Positions 7,640 to 16,490 are shown, numbered from the stretch's first letter. The stretch is 64,000 nt of DNA from Kitasatospora sp. SolWspMP-SS2h (GCF_003259315.1 NZ_QLLT01000016.1:106413-170412); one strand, 5' to 3'. Made by a program: numbers and translations. The notes: generated by a model from the letters alone, not told the origin.

Positions 7640-8686
7640 ATGGCGCGTATCCGCACCATCAAGCCCGAGTACCCCGTCTCGGAGGACCTCGCCTCGGTCT
7701 CCCTGACTGCCGAGCGCACGTTCGTCTGCCTGCTCACCCAGGCCGACGACGAGGGACGCCAGCGCGACAACGCGGCCGTCCTCAACGGCGCGCTCTGGTC
7801 GCTGCGGCCCGAGCACACCGCGCTCGACACCGAGGACGAGCTGCACCAGCTCGCCGAGACCGGCCTGATCTGCCGTTACACCGGCTGCGACGGCCGCCAG
7901 TACCTGCACATCGCCAAGTGGCACGAGCACCAGAAGATCTCCCACCCCACCGCCTCGCGCCTGCCCGCCTGCCTCGTCCACGAGAGCGCGGGCTGGTGCG
8001 GCAAGTGCAAGGCGAAGGGCCAGGGCTGCGTGCGTCCGGCTCCGGAGAACTTCCGGAGCCTTCCGGAACCGCTCGCGACCCTCGCGGAGACCGTCCCCGC
8101 CCAGCGGCCCTTCCCGGCCGTCGCCGAGTCCGCCCCCGCCGTGGCCCTGTCCGCTCCGGACCCGGCTGCTTCGAGCGAAAGTACAGGTCAGTCGGCTGCT
8201 CCGGAGCTCCTCCGGAGGACTCCGGAGAACGTCGTGCCTGGACCATGGACCTTGGACCATGGATCTACCCCTGAAGGGGGCGGCTCCGCCGCGCCCACCC
8301 CGGCACCCTCGTCGGCAGCACCCGAGCGGGACGATCCGGTCCTGGTCGCCGCGCCCACCGGCGAGCCGTCGGTGAACGCGGGCGACCTGGTGGCCGAGTA
8401 CGTCGCCACCTGCCCGAAGCCGGTACCGGCCAACGTGCGGGGGCACCTCGGCAAGGTCATCAAGGGCCTGCTCGACGGCGGTACCAGTGCCGACGACATC
8501 CGCGCCGGGCTGCGGCTGTACGCGGCGAAACCGATGAGCCCGAGCGTGCTGCCGAGCATGGTCCACGAGGCGATCAACGCCCAGCCCGCCGGGGCCACCC
8601 GCGCCGGGCACAGCGCCGCCCGCGCGCCCTACCAGCCCTTCGCCAACCCCGCCGACGCCCGCGCCTACTACGAGGGGAACCTGTGA
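7640..8686 (+). CDS. putative replication initiator-like protein (winged-helix, element-encoded)
   Basis: 348 aa. It opens MARIRTIKPEYPVSEDLASV, the conserved opening of a family found in actinomycete elements and phages next to DnaC-like ATPases. The first about 115 residues look like a winged-helix/DnaD-type domain (QADDEGRQRDN, HIAKWHEHQKI). Next is a short Cys cluster (WCGKCKAKGQGC), a Pro/Ala linker, and a C-terminal helical domain (VAEYVATCPK, HLGKVIKGLLDGG). It overlaps the DnaC gene by GTGA. The likely role is origin binding and loader recruitment for excised-element replication; that is inferred from context. Confidence 0.7.
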   Translation: MARIRTIKPEYPVSEDLASVSLTAERTFVCLLTQADDEGRQRDNAAVLNGALWSLRPEHTALDTEDELHQLAETGLICRYTGCDGRQYLHIAKWHEHQKISHPTASRLPACLVHESAGWCGKCKAKGQGCVRPAPENFRSLPEPLATLAETVPAQRPFPAVAESAPAVALSAPDPAASSESTGQSAAPELLRRTPENVVPGPWTLDHGSTPEGGGSAAPTPAPSSAAPERDDPVLVAAPTGEPSVNAGDLVAEYVATCPKPVPANVRGHLGKVIKGLLDGGTSADDIRAGLRLYAAKPMSPSVLPSMVHEAINAQPAGATRAGHSAARAPYQPFANPADARAYYEGNL

Positions 8687-9396
8687 CCAGCCTGCCCAAC
8701 CCCCGCCGCGCGGACGAGCGTCGCGAGCCGCAGCCGGCCTCCGGCGCCGTCCTGCGCCTGGAGCGACTCCTGGCCGCCAAGGGCATCGACCCCGACCGGC
8801 CGCTGGCCGACACCGACCAGCCGTCCACCGCGCTGGAGCTCGCCGACCGACGCATCCCGCCGCGCTACCGCCTCGCCGAAGCCGACCACCCCGAGGTGGC
8901 GACCTGGGTCCAGCAGGTCACCCTGGCCTGCCGACCCGGCCCCGGCGGCACCCCGGGCATCGCCCAGGGCCCATCGCTCCTGATCGCCGGACCCACCGGC
9001 TCGGGCAAGACCCACCAGGCGTACGGGGCGATCCGCAGCCTGCTCGCGGCCGGTGTGCGACTGCGGTGGGCGAAGATCACCGCCACCGAGCTGTACGCCT
9101 CCCAGCGGCCCCGCCAGGGCATCGACACCGAGCGCGAACTGCGCGAGTTGATGGCCAGCCCGCTGCTGTTCCTCGACGACATCGGCGCCGCGAAGGCGTC
9201 CGAGTGGACCGAGGAGCTGACCCTGCGGCTGGTCAACCACCGCTACGAGTACATGCTCCCGACGCTCTTCACCACCAACCTGCCGCTCGGCGAGATCAAG
9301 GCCGCCCTCGGCGACCGCACCGCCTCCCGCCTCGCGGAGATGTGCGAGCGCGCCATCCTCACCGGCACCGACCGCCGCCGGAGAAGCGCCGCCTGA
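8683..9396 (+). CDS. DnaC/IstB-like ATPase (helicase loader)
   Basis: 237 aa AAA+ ATPase. Walker A is GPTGSGKT (103-110), Walker B is LLFLDDIG (161-168), and sensor-like FTTNLPLGEI follows, with a basic C-terminus. DnaC-type proteins load the replicative helicase at element origins. The GTG start overlaps the previous stop (GTGA), so the two proteins are probably made together as a replication pair. Confidence 0.88.
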   Translation: MTSLPNPRRADERREPQPASGAVLRLERLLAAKGIDPDRPLADTDQPSTALELADRRIPPRYRLAEADHPEVATWVQQVTLACRPGPGGTPGIAQGPSLLIAGPTGSGKTHQAYGAIRSLLAAGVRLRWAKITATELYASQRPRQGIDTERELRELMASPLLFLDDIGAAKASEWTEELTLRLVNHRYEYMLPTLFTTNLPLGEIKAALGDRTASRLAEMCERAILTGTDRRRRSAA

Positions 9397-9420
9397 GGCC
9401 GTTCAGCTTCTGAACGGCCT
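9396..9420 (+). terminator. hairpin after dnaC-like gene
   Basis: Perfect 11-bp stem AGGCCGTTCAG / CTGAACGGCCT with 3-nt loop, starting at the last base of the stop codon. No U-tract, so it may be a partial terminator or an mRNA-stability element inside the operon. Confidence 0.5.
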
Positions 9421-9427
9421 GGCCGGA

Positions 9428-9448
9428 CCCCCCCCCACACACACACAC
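9428..9448 (+). repeat. poly-C / CA microsatellite
   Basis: Nine C followed by a CA dinucleotide run (CACACACACACAC). It lies in the gap before the DUF2637 gene, 78 nt upstream of its start. Slippage-prone. Confidence 0.8.
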
Positions 9449-9525
9449 CTCACCCCATCGTTGCCTCGCCGCATCGCCGCATCGCCGTGCCCGCGCGCGG
9501 CGAGGCCACCCCTGGAGCACCACAC

Positions 9526-10488
9526 GTGACCACCGTTGCGATCCCCCCTACCCCCACGCCGTCCGTCCGGGCCACGCTCTTCGACCGCCTCGCCGTCGGT
9601 TTGCTCGGCGCCCTCGGCTTCGTCCTGTCCTACGACGCACTGCGGCAGATGGCCGCCGCGACCCACGTCCGCGGCCCGCTCACCTACCTGTTCCCGATCA
9701 TCATCGACGGGTTCATCGCCTACGGCGTGCGCGCCCTGCTCGTCCTGCGCGACGCCCGCCGGCCCGCCCGCGCCTACGCCTGGACCCTCTTCGCCACAGC
9801 GACCGCCACCAGCGTCTGGGCCAACGCCCTGCACGCCGTCCGCCTCAACCAGATGCCCACCGCCGGAAGCGGACTCAGGCTCAGCGACACCGTCGTCGGC
9901 GTCCTTTCCACCCTCGCCCCGCTCGCCCTTGCCGGGGCCGTCCACCTCTACATCCTCATCGCCCGCCACGGTGAGCAGAACGACCCGTCGAACGCCACGA
10001 CCTCCACCGATCCGGTGGTCTCCGGCCACCACGCGGAGTCCCGGCCGGAGCAGGCGGAGGACCGCAGCGACGACAATGCGCTGTTGACGCTGCTGTCCGC
10101 GGCCGGTCTTCTGCCCGACGAGTGGAGCGGCGCACTCCCCACTCCCCAGTCGGCAGAAGTCGACGACCAGCCGAACGGCACTCGTGACGCCACAGCCGAC
10201 GAGCAGGCCGAACCCGCCGAGCCGTCCGACGAACCCCACGTCGAGAAGCCTGCCGCCACCACGCAGGGCAAGCCGATCGGCCGCCCGCCGGGGGCATCCA
10301 TGGAGCAACTGGTGGAGGTCGGCCTCCAGGCTGCCATCGCCCACGGCCGACTCACCCGCGCGATCGTCGAACAGGGCATCCGGGAAGCCGGCCTGCCGCT
10401 CGGCAGTACCCGCTTCACGGAGCTGATGAAGAGGCTCCGCCTCGCATGGGACGCCGAGCACGGCCCTCAGGACCCCGGAACCAACTGA
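9526..10488 (+). CDS. DUF2637 membrane protein (SpdB-like, conjugation-associated)
   Basis: 320 aa. Residues about 15-150 hold four predicted membrane segments (AVGLLGALGFVLSYDAL; LFPIIIDGFIAYGV; WTLFATATATSVW; LAPLALAGAVHLYILIA), matching the DUF2637 pattern seen in actinomycete plasmids and elements. The cytoplasmic tail is acidic and Pro-rich and ends in a helical region containing GRPPGASMEQLVEVGLQAAI, which resembles a DNA-binding module. Start GTG 9526 has GGAG 8 nt upstream; in-frame GTG 9487 lies in the intergenic tract. Role in transfer or spread is inferred from family and position next to the mob genes. Confidence 0.75.
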   Translation: MTTVAIPPTPTPSVRATLFDRLAVGLLGALGFVLSYDALRQMAAATHVRGPLTYLFPIIIDGFIAYGVRALLVLRDARRPARAYAWTLFATATATSVWANALHAVRLNQMPTAGSGLRLSDTVVGVLSTLAPLALAGAVHLYILIARHGEQNDPSNATTSTDPVVSGHHAESRPEQAEDRSDDNALLTLLSAAGLLPDEWSGALPTPQSAEVDDQPNGTRDATADEQAEPAEPSDEPHVEKPAATTQGKPIGRPPGASMEQLVEVGLQAAIAHGRLTRAIVEQGIREAGLPLGSTRFTELMKRLRLAWDAEHGPQDPGTN

Positions 10489-10536
10489 CCGCCCGCCCGC
10501 CTATTCGGCCAACCGATGCGGTCGGCCGGACACCGG

Positions 10537-10569
10537 CTTCTGCCGACTCGCACACGCGGTCGGCAGAAG
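10537..10569. repeat. inverted repeat upstream of mob genes
   Basis: Perfect 11-bp arms CTTCTGCCGAC / GTCGGCAGAAG separated by 11 bp. It lies in the 265-bp gap between the DUF2637 and MobC genes, which holds no convincing ORF. Candidate relaxosome or regulator site. Confidence 0.6.
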
Positions 10570-10753
10570 TCCACCGCCCCGGTCACCTCACCCGGCAGAA
10601 CTCGCCCGCGCCGCCAACCGCCCCTCCCACGCGCCGGTCCACACCCGGCTCGTTCTACCCGGCACGCCGTCCACGCCCGCGAAGTCCAGCGCGGCCGAAC
10701 CGGCAGCCCGGAAGTCTCCCACCCGTACAGCCACCACCACCGGAAGCATCCCC

Positions 10754-11461
10754 GTGAACACCACCCGCCAGCCCTTCAACGACCAGCACGGCAGCCCTGT
10801 AAGCTCCCTGGGCCGCAACCGAGTTGACCACCTCCAGGCCAACAGCGGAGCAAGCGAGTGCGTCCGGACCCCTGATCGGGGTCCGGACGCGAACGCCCCC
10901 GCCCAAGGGGGCGTGGACGGGCCGGTGCTGCCGAGGGCGGCAGCACCGGGGCTTCACCGCGAGGGCGCGGCGAAGCAGGAGGAGACGCACGCCGCCGAGC
11001 CGTCCACCTCCGCCCGCCCGGCCGATCGTGCTGAGCGCGCCAGCGTCCACCGCCCCAAGCGCCGCCGCCGCGACGACGAGAACCCGATGCTCGCCAAGGT
11101 CTCCTTCCGCGTCAGCCCCGAGACGAAGCAGGAGATCGAGCGACGGGCCGCCTCCGAGAACCTGACCGTCGCGCACTACCTCGCCCGCAAGGCCCTCACC
11201 GACGCAGACCCGGGGCCGGGAGGTCGAGACGAGAGCCTGGACGAGGCGATCGACGAGCTGCGGCTGGTGCGGCGCCAGTCCGCCGGCGCGGCCAGCAACC
11301 TCAACCAGCTCGCCCGCGACTACAACTCGGGCATCGACCTGCTGCCCGCCGCCGTCCGGGACGCCGCCGACGCCGTCCGTGCCGCGTTCGACGCGGGCCG
11401 CCTGGTCATCGCGGACATCGACCGGGTGGCGATGGAGCTGGCGAAGGCGAAGCACCGTTGA
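10754..11461 (+). CDS. mobC: MobC-like relaxosome accessory protein
   Basis: 235 aa if it starts at GTG 10754 (GGAAG 7 nt upstream). The recognisable part is the C-terminal half. A ribbon-helix-helix region is present (KVSFRVSPETKQEIERRAAS), followed by the MobC signature helices (LDEAIDELRLVRRQSAGAAS, then NLNQLARDYNSG). MobC proteins bind oriT and open it for the relaxase. The first about 65 codons overlap three strong hairpins and look non-coding. The real start may lie near GTG 10913 or 10925, or just before the RRRR cluster (about residue 102). The stop overlaps the TTG start of the relaxase. Confidence 0.8.
   Translation: MNTTRQPFNDQHGSPVSSLGRNRVDHLQANSGASECVRTPDRGPDANAPAQGGVDGPVLPRAAAPGLHREGAAKQEETHAAEPSTSARPADRAERASVHRPKRRRRDDENPMLAKVSFRVSPETKQEIERRAASENLTVAHYLARKALTDADPGPGGRDESLDEAIDELRLVRRQSAGAASNLNQLARDYNSGIDLLPAAVRDAADAVRAAFDAGRLVIADIDRVAMELAKAKHR
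10860..10949. other. three consecutive hairpins, candidate oriT
   Basis: Perfect 13-bp stem GCGTCCGGACCCC / GGGGTCCGGACGC at 10860-10890. Then an 8-bp stem ACGCCCCC / GGGGGCGT at 10893-10914. Then a 12-bp stem CCGGTGCTGCCG / CGGCAGCACCGG at 10922-10949. Such clustered dyads beside mobC and the relaxase gene are typical of origins of transfer. Nick site not identified. Confidence 0.5.
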
Positions 11462-13242
11462 TCAGCAAGGCCGTCCACGGCAACAACACCCTCGGCGCGC
11501 TCCGCTACCTGTACGGCCCGGGCTGGGCGAACGAGCACACCGACCCCCATCTCGTGGCCTCCTGGGATGGCTTCGCCCCCGACCCCGGTCGCGACCCGCA
11601 CTCCACCCTCGCGCAGCTCCGCGACGGCCTCGACCTGCACGTCGTCCAGTACGGCCGCAAGATCAAGAACCACGTCTACCACCGCATGGTCCGCGCCGAC
11701 CCGACCGACCGGATCCTCACCGACGACGACTGGGCCACAGTCGCCCGCCGCATAGTGGCCGCCGCCGGCATCGCCCCCGACAGCGACCCGGACGGCTGCC
11801 GCTGGATCGCGGTCCGCCACGCCGACGACCACATCCACATCCTCGCCACCACCGTCCGTGCCGACCTCACTCAGGCCCGCCTGCGCGGCGATCAGTACCG
11901 CGTCGAAGCCGAACTCACCACGTTTGAAAGGCAGTACAGGCTCAAAGACCTGTCCGACACCCGTACTCGGGACTACCGGGCCTCGATCCCCAAGCGCGCC
12001 ACGGGCCCGGAGCTGCGCAAGGCCCAGCGCCAGGGCAAGGAGACCAGCGACCGCGACCGGCTGCGCACCGCGGTGCGCCGGGCCTTGGCCGGGGCCGCGA
12101 GCGAGGAGGAGTTCGCCGCCAGCCTCGCCGCCCAGGGCGTGCTGCTGGGCGTGCGGCGGGCGCCGTCCGGGGACGTGACCGGCTACAAGTTCGCCCTCCA
12201 CACCGGCGACGGCACCGCACCGGTGTGGTTCTCGGGCAGCAAGCTCGCCGCCGACCTCACCCGCCCGCAGATCCAGACCCGCTTCACCACTGGCACCGAC
12301 TTGCCCACCACCAGCTCACCGGTCGCGGCCCGGTACCGGGCCAGCACCACCGTCGACCACACCGTCCGCACCCTCGACGACGCCCCGGACACCGCCCAGG
12401 TCGCCGCCGTGGTCAGCGGCGGCATCGAAGCGCTCGACGCCCTCGCCCTCACCAGCCCCGTTCTGTCCCGCAAGGAGATCAACCACGCCGCCCGAGCCCT
12501 CGAATACACCGCCATCGCCCGCACCCGCGCCGCCCGTGCCGACCTGCGGGCGATGCGCTCCGCCGCCCGCGAACTCCTCTACACCGGCCCCATCGGCGGC
12601 CGAGGCGAAGAGGGCGCGGCCACGGCCACGATCCTGTCCAGCCTGATCCTCCTCGCCGTCGTCGTCGCCAAGTGGCATGCCGCCCAAGGCCATCACCACC
12701 AGGCCGACGCCGCCCGCACAGCGGCGATTCACCTGCGCACCGCCTACGGCAGGCACGCCGCCAAGCCGCTCGCCCACCTCTCCCTCGAAGGCGAACGCCT
12801 TCCCGGGGAAGTCCGGGACCGGCAGGCGGCAGCGCTCCGCCACGCGCTACCGGCCGACCAGGCCGCGCGGGTGCTCGCCGACAAGGACGGCTGGGCAGCC
12901 CTCGCCGCCACCCTCGCCGAAGCCGAAGCAGCAGGACACGACCCCAACGCCCTGCTCGCCCACGCCACCGGGCGGCGCGAACTCGCCAGCGTCGACTCCG
13001 CCGCCGCGGTGCTCACCTGGCGCATCCGCCGCGACACCGCCCTCCCCGCCCCCGGACGAGCGGTCACGCCCGAGGACCGCCGCGCGAACGCGGCACTGTC
13101 CAGGAGCGCCACCGGCCGCACCACCACTACACCTGCCCCAACACACCAGCCCCACAGCTCTCCTGGCCCTTCGGGAACCGTCCCGACCTCGACAGCCGCA
13201 CTCCCACCCACCACCTCACAGCCGGCCATCCACCGGCGCTGA
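11458..13242 (+). CDS. relaxase / mobilization nuclease
   Basis: 594 aa. The N-terminal relaxase domain (about 1-180) opens MISKAVHGNNTLGALRYLYG with candidate nicking Tyr17 or Tyr19. The histidine triad HADDHIH (H121, H125, H127) is of the MobA/VirD2-like type. The remainder is helical and Ala/Arg-rich with no helicase or primase motif recognised. The TTG start overlaps the mobC stop (TTGA), implying coupled translation. The protein would nick oriT and pilot the strand through a helper conjugation channel, because no coupling or translocase protein is seen in the element. Confidence 0.88.
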   Translation: MISKAVHGNNTLGALRYLYGPGWANEHTDPHLVASWDGFAPDPGRDPHSTLAQLRDGLDLHVVQYGRKIKNHVYHRMVRADPTDRILTDDDWATVARRIVAAAGIAPDSDPDGCRWIAVRHADDHIHILATTVRADLTQARLRGDQYRVEAELTTFERQYRLKDLSDTRTRDYRASIPKRATGPELRKAQRQGKETSDRDRLRTAVRRALAGAASEEEFAASLAAQGVLLGVRRAPSGDVTGYKFALHTGDGTAPVWFSGSKLAADLTRPQIQTRFTTGTDLPTTSSPVAARYRASTTVDHTVRTLDDAPDTAQVAAVVSGGIEALDALALTSPVLSRKEINHAARALEYTAIARTRAARADLRAMRSAARELLYTGPIGGRGEEGAATATILSSLILLAVVVAKWHAAQGHHHQADAARTAAIHLRTAYGRHAAKPLAHLSLEGERLPGEVRDRQAAALRHALPADQAARVLADKDGWAALAATLAEAEAAGHDPNALLAHATGRRELASVDSAAAVLTWRIRRDTALPAPGRAVTPEDRRANAALSRSATGRTTTTPAPTHQPHSSPGPSGTVPTSTAALPPTTSQPAIHRR

Positions 13243-13268
13243 CCCCTCCTGTAAGGAGCTTCACCACC

Positions 13269-13652
13269 TTGGCCCAGTCCGACTACCGCACCGACGTCAT
13301 GGACCTGCTGTTCGACGCGGACTTCAAGTACCGCCCCGACACCAACACCTGGTCCCACAGCGACGGTCGCCCCTTCACCAGGAAGGAGCAGGCCACCGTC
13401 CTCGGCGCCACCCGGGAGGAGTTCGAAACGTTCTGCTGGCTGCGGGACCGCAAGATAGAACGCGACCGCGAGATGGCCCACGCCACCCAGGCCGTCATCG
13501 CCCTCCTGCACCGGTACTTCGCCGTGCTCCCGGCGGGCAGCACGGCCGCCGACGCCACCGCCGTCATGACCGAGCAAGACCGCACCGAGTACGAGCGCCT
13601 GCTCGACATCGTCGCCCCGGACGGCTGGCTCCTCGCACCCAGCGAGGAGTGA
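13269..13652 (+). CDS. conserved element protein downstream of relaxase, function unknown
   Basis: 127 aa from TTG 13269, chosen because AAGGAG lies 10 nt upstream and precedes the conserved opening (LAQSDYRTDVMDLLFDADFK). ATG 13299 (MDLLFD) is an alternative. No membrane segment or catalytic motif. Predicted helical, with several acidic/basic patches. Last gene of the replication-mobilization operon before two hairpins. Confidence 0.6.
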   Translation: MAQSDYRTDVMDLLFDADFKYRPDTNTWSHSDGRPFTRKEQATVLGATREEFETFCWLRDRKIERDREMAHATQAVIALLHRYFAVLPAGSTAADATAVMTEQDRTEYERLLDIVAPDGWLLAPSEE

Positions 13653-13662
13653 CCTTCACCGG

Positions 13663-13741
13663 CACCCTGGCCCGGCAACTCCATGGCCAGGGTGTCGATG
13701 TGATGTCTTCAGCGGCGGTCGGGAACTTCCCGACCGCCGCT
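13663..13741 (+). terminator. double hairpin terminating the mobilization operon
   Basis: First stem CACCCTGGCC / GGCCAGGGTG (13663-13672 with 13685-13694). Second stem AGCGGCGGTCGGG / CCCGACCGCCGCT (13711-13723 with 13729-13741) with loop AACTT, followed by TCGTCTTG. Confidence 0.75.
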
Positions 13742-13787
13742 CGTCTTGTGGTCCCTGCATCACGCCACCAGCACGGGAAAGGACCAC

Positions 13788-14120
13788 ATGACCGACCACG
13801 ACCCCGACTTCCACAACCCTGAGCCCCAGCACCCCGTCGTCCGCGCTGTCCCACACCCTGGTGAACTCGACGCCCGCGGCATCCCCCTCACCTGCGCCCA
13901 CTGCCACGCCCGCCGCGACTGACTCCTGCTCAACGTCCTCCACCAGGTCTTCGTCCGCTGCCGCTGCGCACACGAGTGGGAGGAATCCGACCTCACCCTC
14001 GCCTACTTCGACCAGCACTACACCGAGCCCGAACACGAGTGGGACGACTTCGACACCGCCATGCGCGCACTCGCCTTCGACGGACTCCTCGCCGGGACGA
14101 TCTGGCCGACAGACTGCTGA
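13788..14120 (+). pseudogene. zinc-ribbon-like small protein interrupted by in-frame TGA
   Basis: ATG 13788 has AAAGGA 5 nt upstream. The frame reads 44 residues ending CAHCHARRD, then TGA (13920-13922). It continues in the same frame as LLLNVLHQVFVRCRCAHEW to a second TGA at 14118. In the family I recall from actinomycete elements the position is Trp (TGG), so this looks like a single TGG-to-TGA change. The CxxC and CxC pairs fall on either side of the stop. Either a pseudogene, a truncated 44-aa product, or readthrough. Confidence 0.55.
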
Positions 14121-14175
14121 CGAGAACACCAGAGGCGGATGCTCCGGCTGACTCGCTCGTCGGCCGGAGCGCCGC

Positions 14176-15333
14176 CTACGCCGGGGGGAGCGCCTTCGCT
14201 ACGACCTCCTGAATCCGCGAGCGTACTTCGGGGTTGGCAGTTGCCAGAGCCGTCGCGCCGGAGACGATGAGGGACCACATCGCGGTCTGCGCCAAGGCGG
14301 GGTGGCGTGCGATGGGAGGAATCAGGGGGACCAGCCAGGCCGCGGCGAACCACAGGGCGGCCGGGACGACCCTGGCCCGTGCACGAGACACGAGGCCGGG
14401 AGCGGCGGCAGGTGGAGGAGCTGTCGCCAGCAGCGCAGCCCGGTCACCGTGTGCGACCAGCAGCATGCCTCGCACCAGGGACTCGACCACGGCTGTCACC
14501 TCTGCTTCGGACCTCGCTCTCACCAGGTCAGCTTTCAACAACCGGATGCCTTCGGCGATGCGGTCGGCCTCGACACGCAAATCCCTGCGAAGCTGTCCGT
14601 CCGCGGCATCGGTCCGATCGATGAGGGCGAGACAGCGAGCGGCGTCGACTGCAAGTGCCTCCACAGCCTCGGCCCATCGGCGGCAAGCAGCCGACGAGCG
14701 CCACGTGCTGCGCTCGTTGTGGATCCGGTGGGCGACCCAAACGATCCGGACGACCAGGGCGTCGTACGAATGGCACTCCTGACTGACCTTTCGCCGATGC
14801 ACAATCAGGCGCCATATCAGTAAGGGAAGTTCGACGACGATGACGGTCAAGAGCGCGGCGCGGCCGATCTGCGGAAACAACCACGGTGACACCCACTGCT
14901 TCGGCGCTCTGAACACCATGACCCAGGTGAAGGTGGTCAGGCCGGTGGCCAAGGCGACGGCGATCCGGGCCGTGAGAACCCGGTACCGGACACTGGGCAG
15001 CCACAGCGCAGCTCCGAACGTCCAGACCAAGGCGACGATCAAGGCCGAGGCGCGCGCGTTGCCTCCCATCACGACGAGCAACGGCGGCAGGGCGATCGGG
15101 ACGAGCCAGGGCGACAGCCACTGGTGGTAGAGCCGGTGACCGACCGCGACACGTTTCTCGATCGCCGTTCGGATCGGGGAGAAAGTATCCCGGTCGGAGG
15201 CCGAGGAGCCCACCAACGGGACCAGGGCCCGCGCCATCCTCATCACCGAGACCAGTTCCTGGCTGCGGCGCCGCGTCACCGCCCTCCCTGTCGCCCAGCT
15301 TCCCGTGGTTGCCCGGACAGTGGTCCAGCTCAT
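14176..15333 (-). CDS. multi-spanning membrane protein, unknown function
   Basis: 385 aa. Predicted membrane segments: LVPIALPPLLVVMGG, ALIVALVWTFGAALWLP, RIAVALATGLTTFTWVMVF, LLTVIVVELPLLIWRLI, and near the C-terminus AALWFAAAWLVPLIP and MWSLIVSGATALA. A roughly 130-residue cytoplasmic helical region lies between the two membrane blocks. ATG 15333 is chosen for its AAGGAG 5 nt upstream; the frame extends to 15363. It is divergent from trpS with a 134-bp gap and may be the first cargo gene. No family recognised. Confidence 0.7.
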   Translation of the reverse strand: MSWTTVRATTGSWATGRAVTRRRSQELVSVMRMARALVPLVGSSASDRDTFSPIRTAIEKRVAVGHRLYHQWLSPWLVPIALPPLLVVMGGNARASALIVALVWTFGAALWLPSVRYRVLTARIAVALATGLTTFTWVMVFRAPKQWVSPWLFPQIGRAALLTVIVVELPLLIWRLIVHRRKVSQECHSYDALVVRIVWVAHRIHNERSTWRSSAACRRWAEAVEALAVDAARCLALIDRTDAADGQLRRDLRVEADRIAEGIRLLKADLVRARSEAEVTAVVESLVRGMLLVAHGDRAALLATAPPPAAAPGLVSRARARVVPAALWFAAAWLVPLIPPIARHPALAQTAMWSLIVSGATALATANPEVRSRIQEVVAKALPPA

Positions 15334-15467
15334 CTGATCTCCTTCATCCTCGAACAGCCGCATGACTCTACGGCGCAGGTGCGCCCGGGCATCTTGGTGG
15401 ACGAACTGCAGGTCGGCGCTGTCGCGAATCGCCGTCCCCGTGGTGCTCGCGCCGGTAGGCTCTCTGC

Positions 15468-16490
15468 ATGGTGACTGCTGAACCGAAGGTGTCGCTCACG
15501 GGCATCAAGCCGACCGGAGAACCGCACCTCGGCAACTACATCGGGGCCATCAAGCCGGCCCTGGAGCTGGCCGGCGGGGCCGAGTCGATCTACTTCATCG
15601 CCGACTACCACGCGCTGACGTCGGTACGCGATCCGGAGTTGCTCGGCCGCTGGACCCGTTCGGTGGCAGCCACCTGGCTCGCGGCGGGGCTGGACCCCGA
15701 GCGCACGATCTTCTACCGCCAGTCCGACGTTCCGGAGATCTTCGAACTCCACTGGGTGCTCTCGTGCTTCAGCGCCAAGGGACTGATGAACCGTGCCCAC
15801 GCTTACAAGGCGGCGCGGGACCGCAACCGCGAGGCCGGGGTCGAGGATTTGGACGCTGGGGTCAACATGGGGCTGTTCAACTACCCCGTGCTGATGGCCG
15901 TGGACATTCTGATCATGGAGGCGGACCTCGTCCCGGTCGGCAAGGACCAGTTGCAGCACGTGGAGTATGCGGCGGACATCGCCGGCGCGTTCAACGCCGT
16001 CTACGGAGACGCCTTCCGGCTGAAGATCCCGAAGGCCGTCGTACCGACCGAGGACAGCGGCCGCACCCTGCCCGGTACCGACGGCCGGAAGATGAGCAAG
16101 TCGTACGGCAACACGATCCCGCTGTTCGCGCCGGAGGCGGAGCTGCGGAAGACCGTGCGCCGGATTCCGACGGACAGCACGCCAGTTGAGGCGCCCAAGG
16201 ACGCCGACTCCTCTGCGGTGTTCCAGCTGCTCTCCCACTTCGCCGATCCGGCGACGACGGCCGAGGTCCGCGCGCGGCTGGAAGCCGGGGGCATGGGCTG
16301 GGGCGAGCTGAAGGACAAGCTGTACGTCGTCCTGAACGAGCAGCTGGGCCCGCTGCGCGAGCGGTACGACGCGCTGATGCAGCCGGGCAGCGAGTTGGAG
16401 GAGCTGCTGGCGATCGGCGCGGCCAAGGCGCGCAGGCGGGCCCAGCCGGTGCTGGAGCAGGTGCGGAAGGCGATCGGGATCGGCGGCTGA
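15468..16490 (+). CDS. trpS: tryptophanyl-tRNA synthetase (element-borne)
   Basis: Charges tRNA-Trp with tryptophan. 340 aa, the normal bacterial length. Class I motifs: PHLGN (19-23, HIGH-type) and KMSKS (208-212). The tryptophan-pocket region with NMGLFNYPVLMAVDIL and the GKDQLQHVE segment are intact, so it should be active. TAGGCT ends 6 nt before the ATG and there is no clear ribosome site, suggesting a leaderless transcript. Because it sits on a mobile element and faces a TrpRS-like/TrpD-like operon, it is probably an auxiliary copy, as in inhibitor-resistant second TrpRS enzymes known from Streptomyces (indolmycin). Resistance is inference. Confidence 0.95.
   Translation: MVTAEPKVSLTGIKPTGEPHLGNYIGAIKPALELAGGAESIYFIADYHALTSVRDPELLGRWTRSVAATWLAAGLDPERTIFYRQSDVPEIFELHWVLSCFSAKGLMNRAHAYKAARDRNREAGVEDLDAGVNMGLFNYPVLMAVDILIMEADLVPVGKDQLQHVEYAADIAGAFNAVYGDAFRLKIPKAVVPTEDSGRTLPGTDGRKMSKSYGNTIPLFAPEAELRKTVRRIPTDSTPVEAPKDADSSAVFQLLSHFADPATTAEVRARLEAGGMGWGELKDKLYVVLNEQLGPLRERYDALMQPGSELEELLAIGAAKARRRAQPVLEQVRKAIGIGG

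Noticed and set aside
12225..13652. 475-codon plus-strand frame overlapping the relaxase
   Set aside because: Only its last 127 codons (from TTG 13269, with a ribosome site) look coding. The upstream part is a shadow of the relaxase gene.
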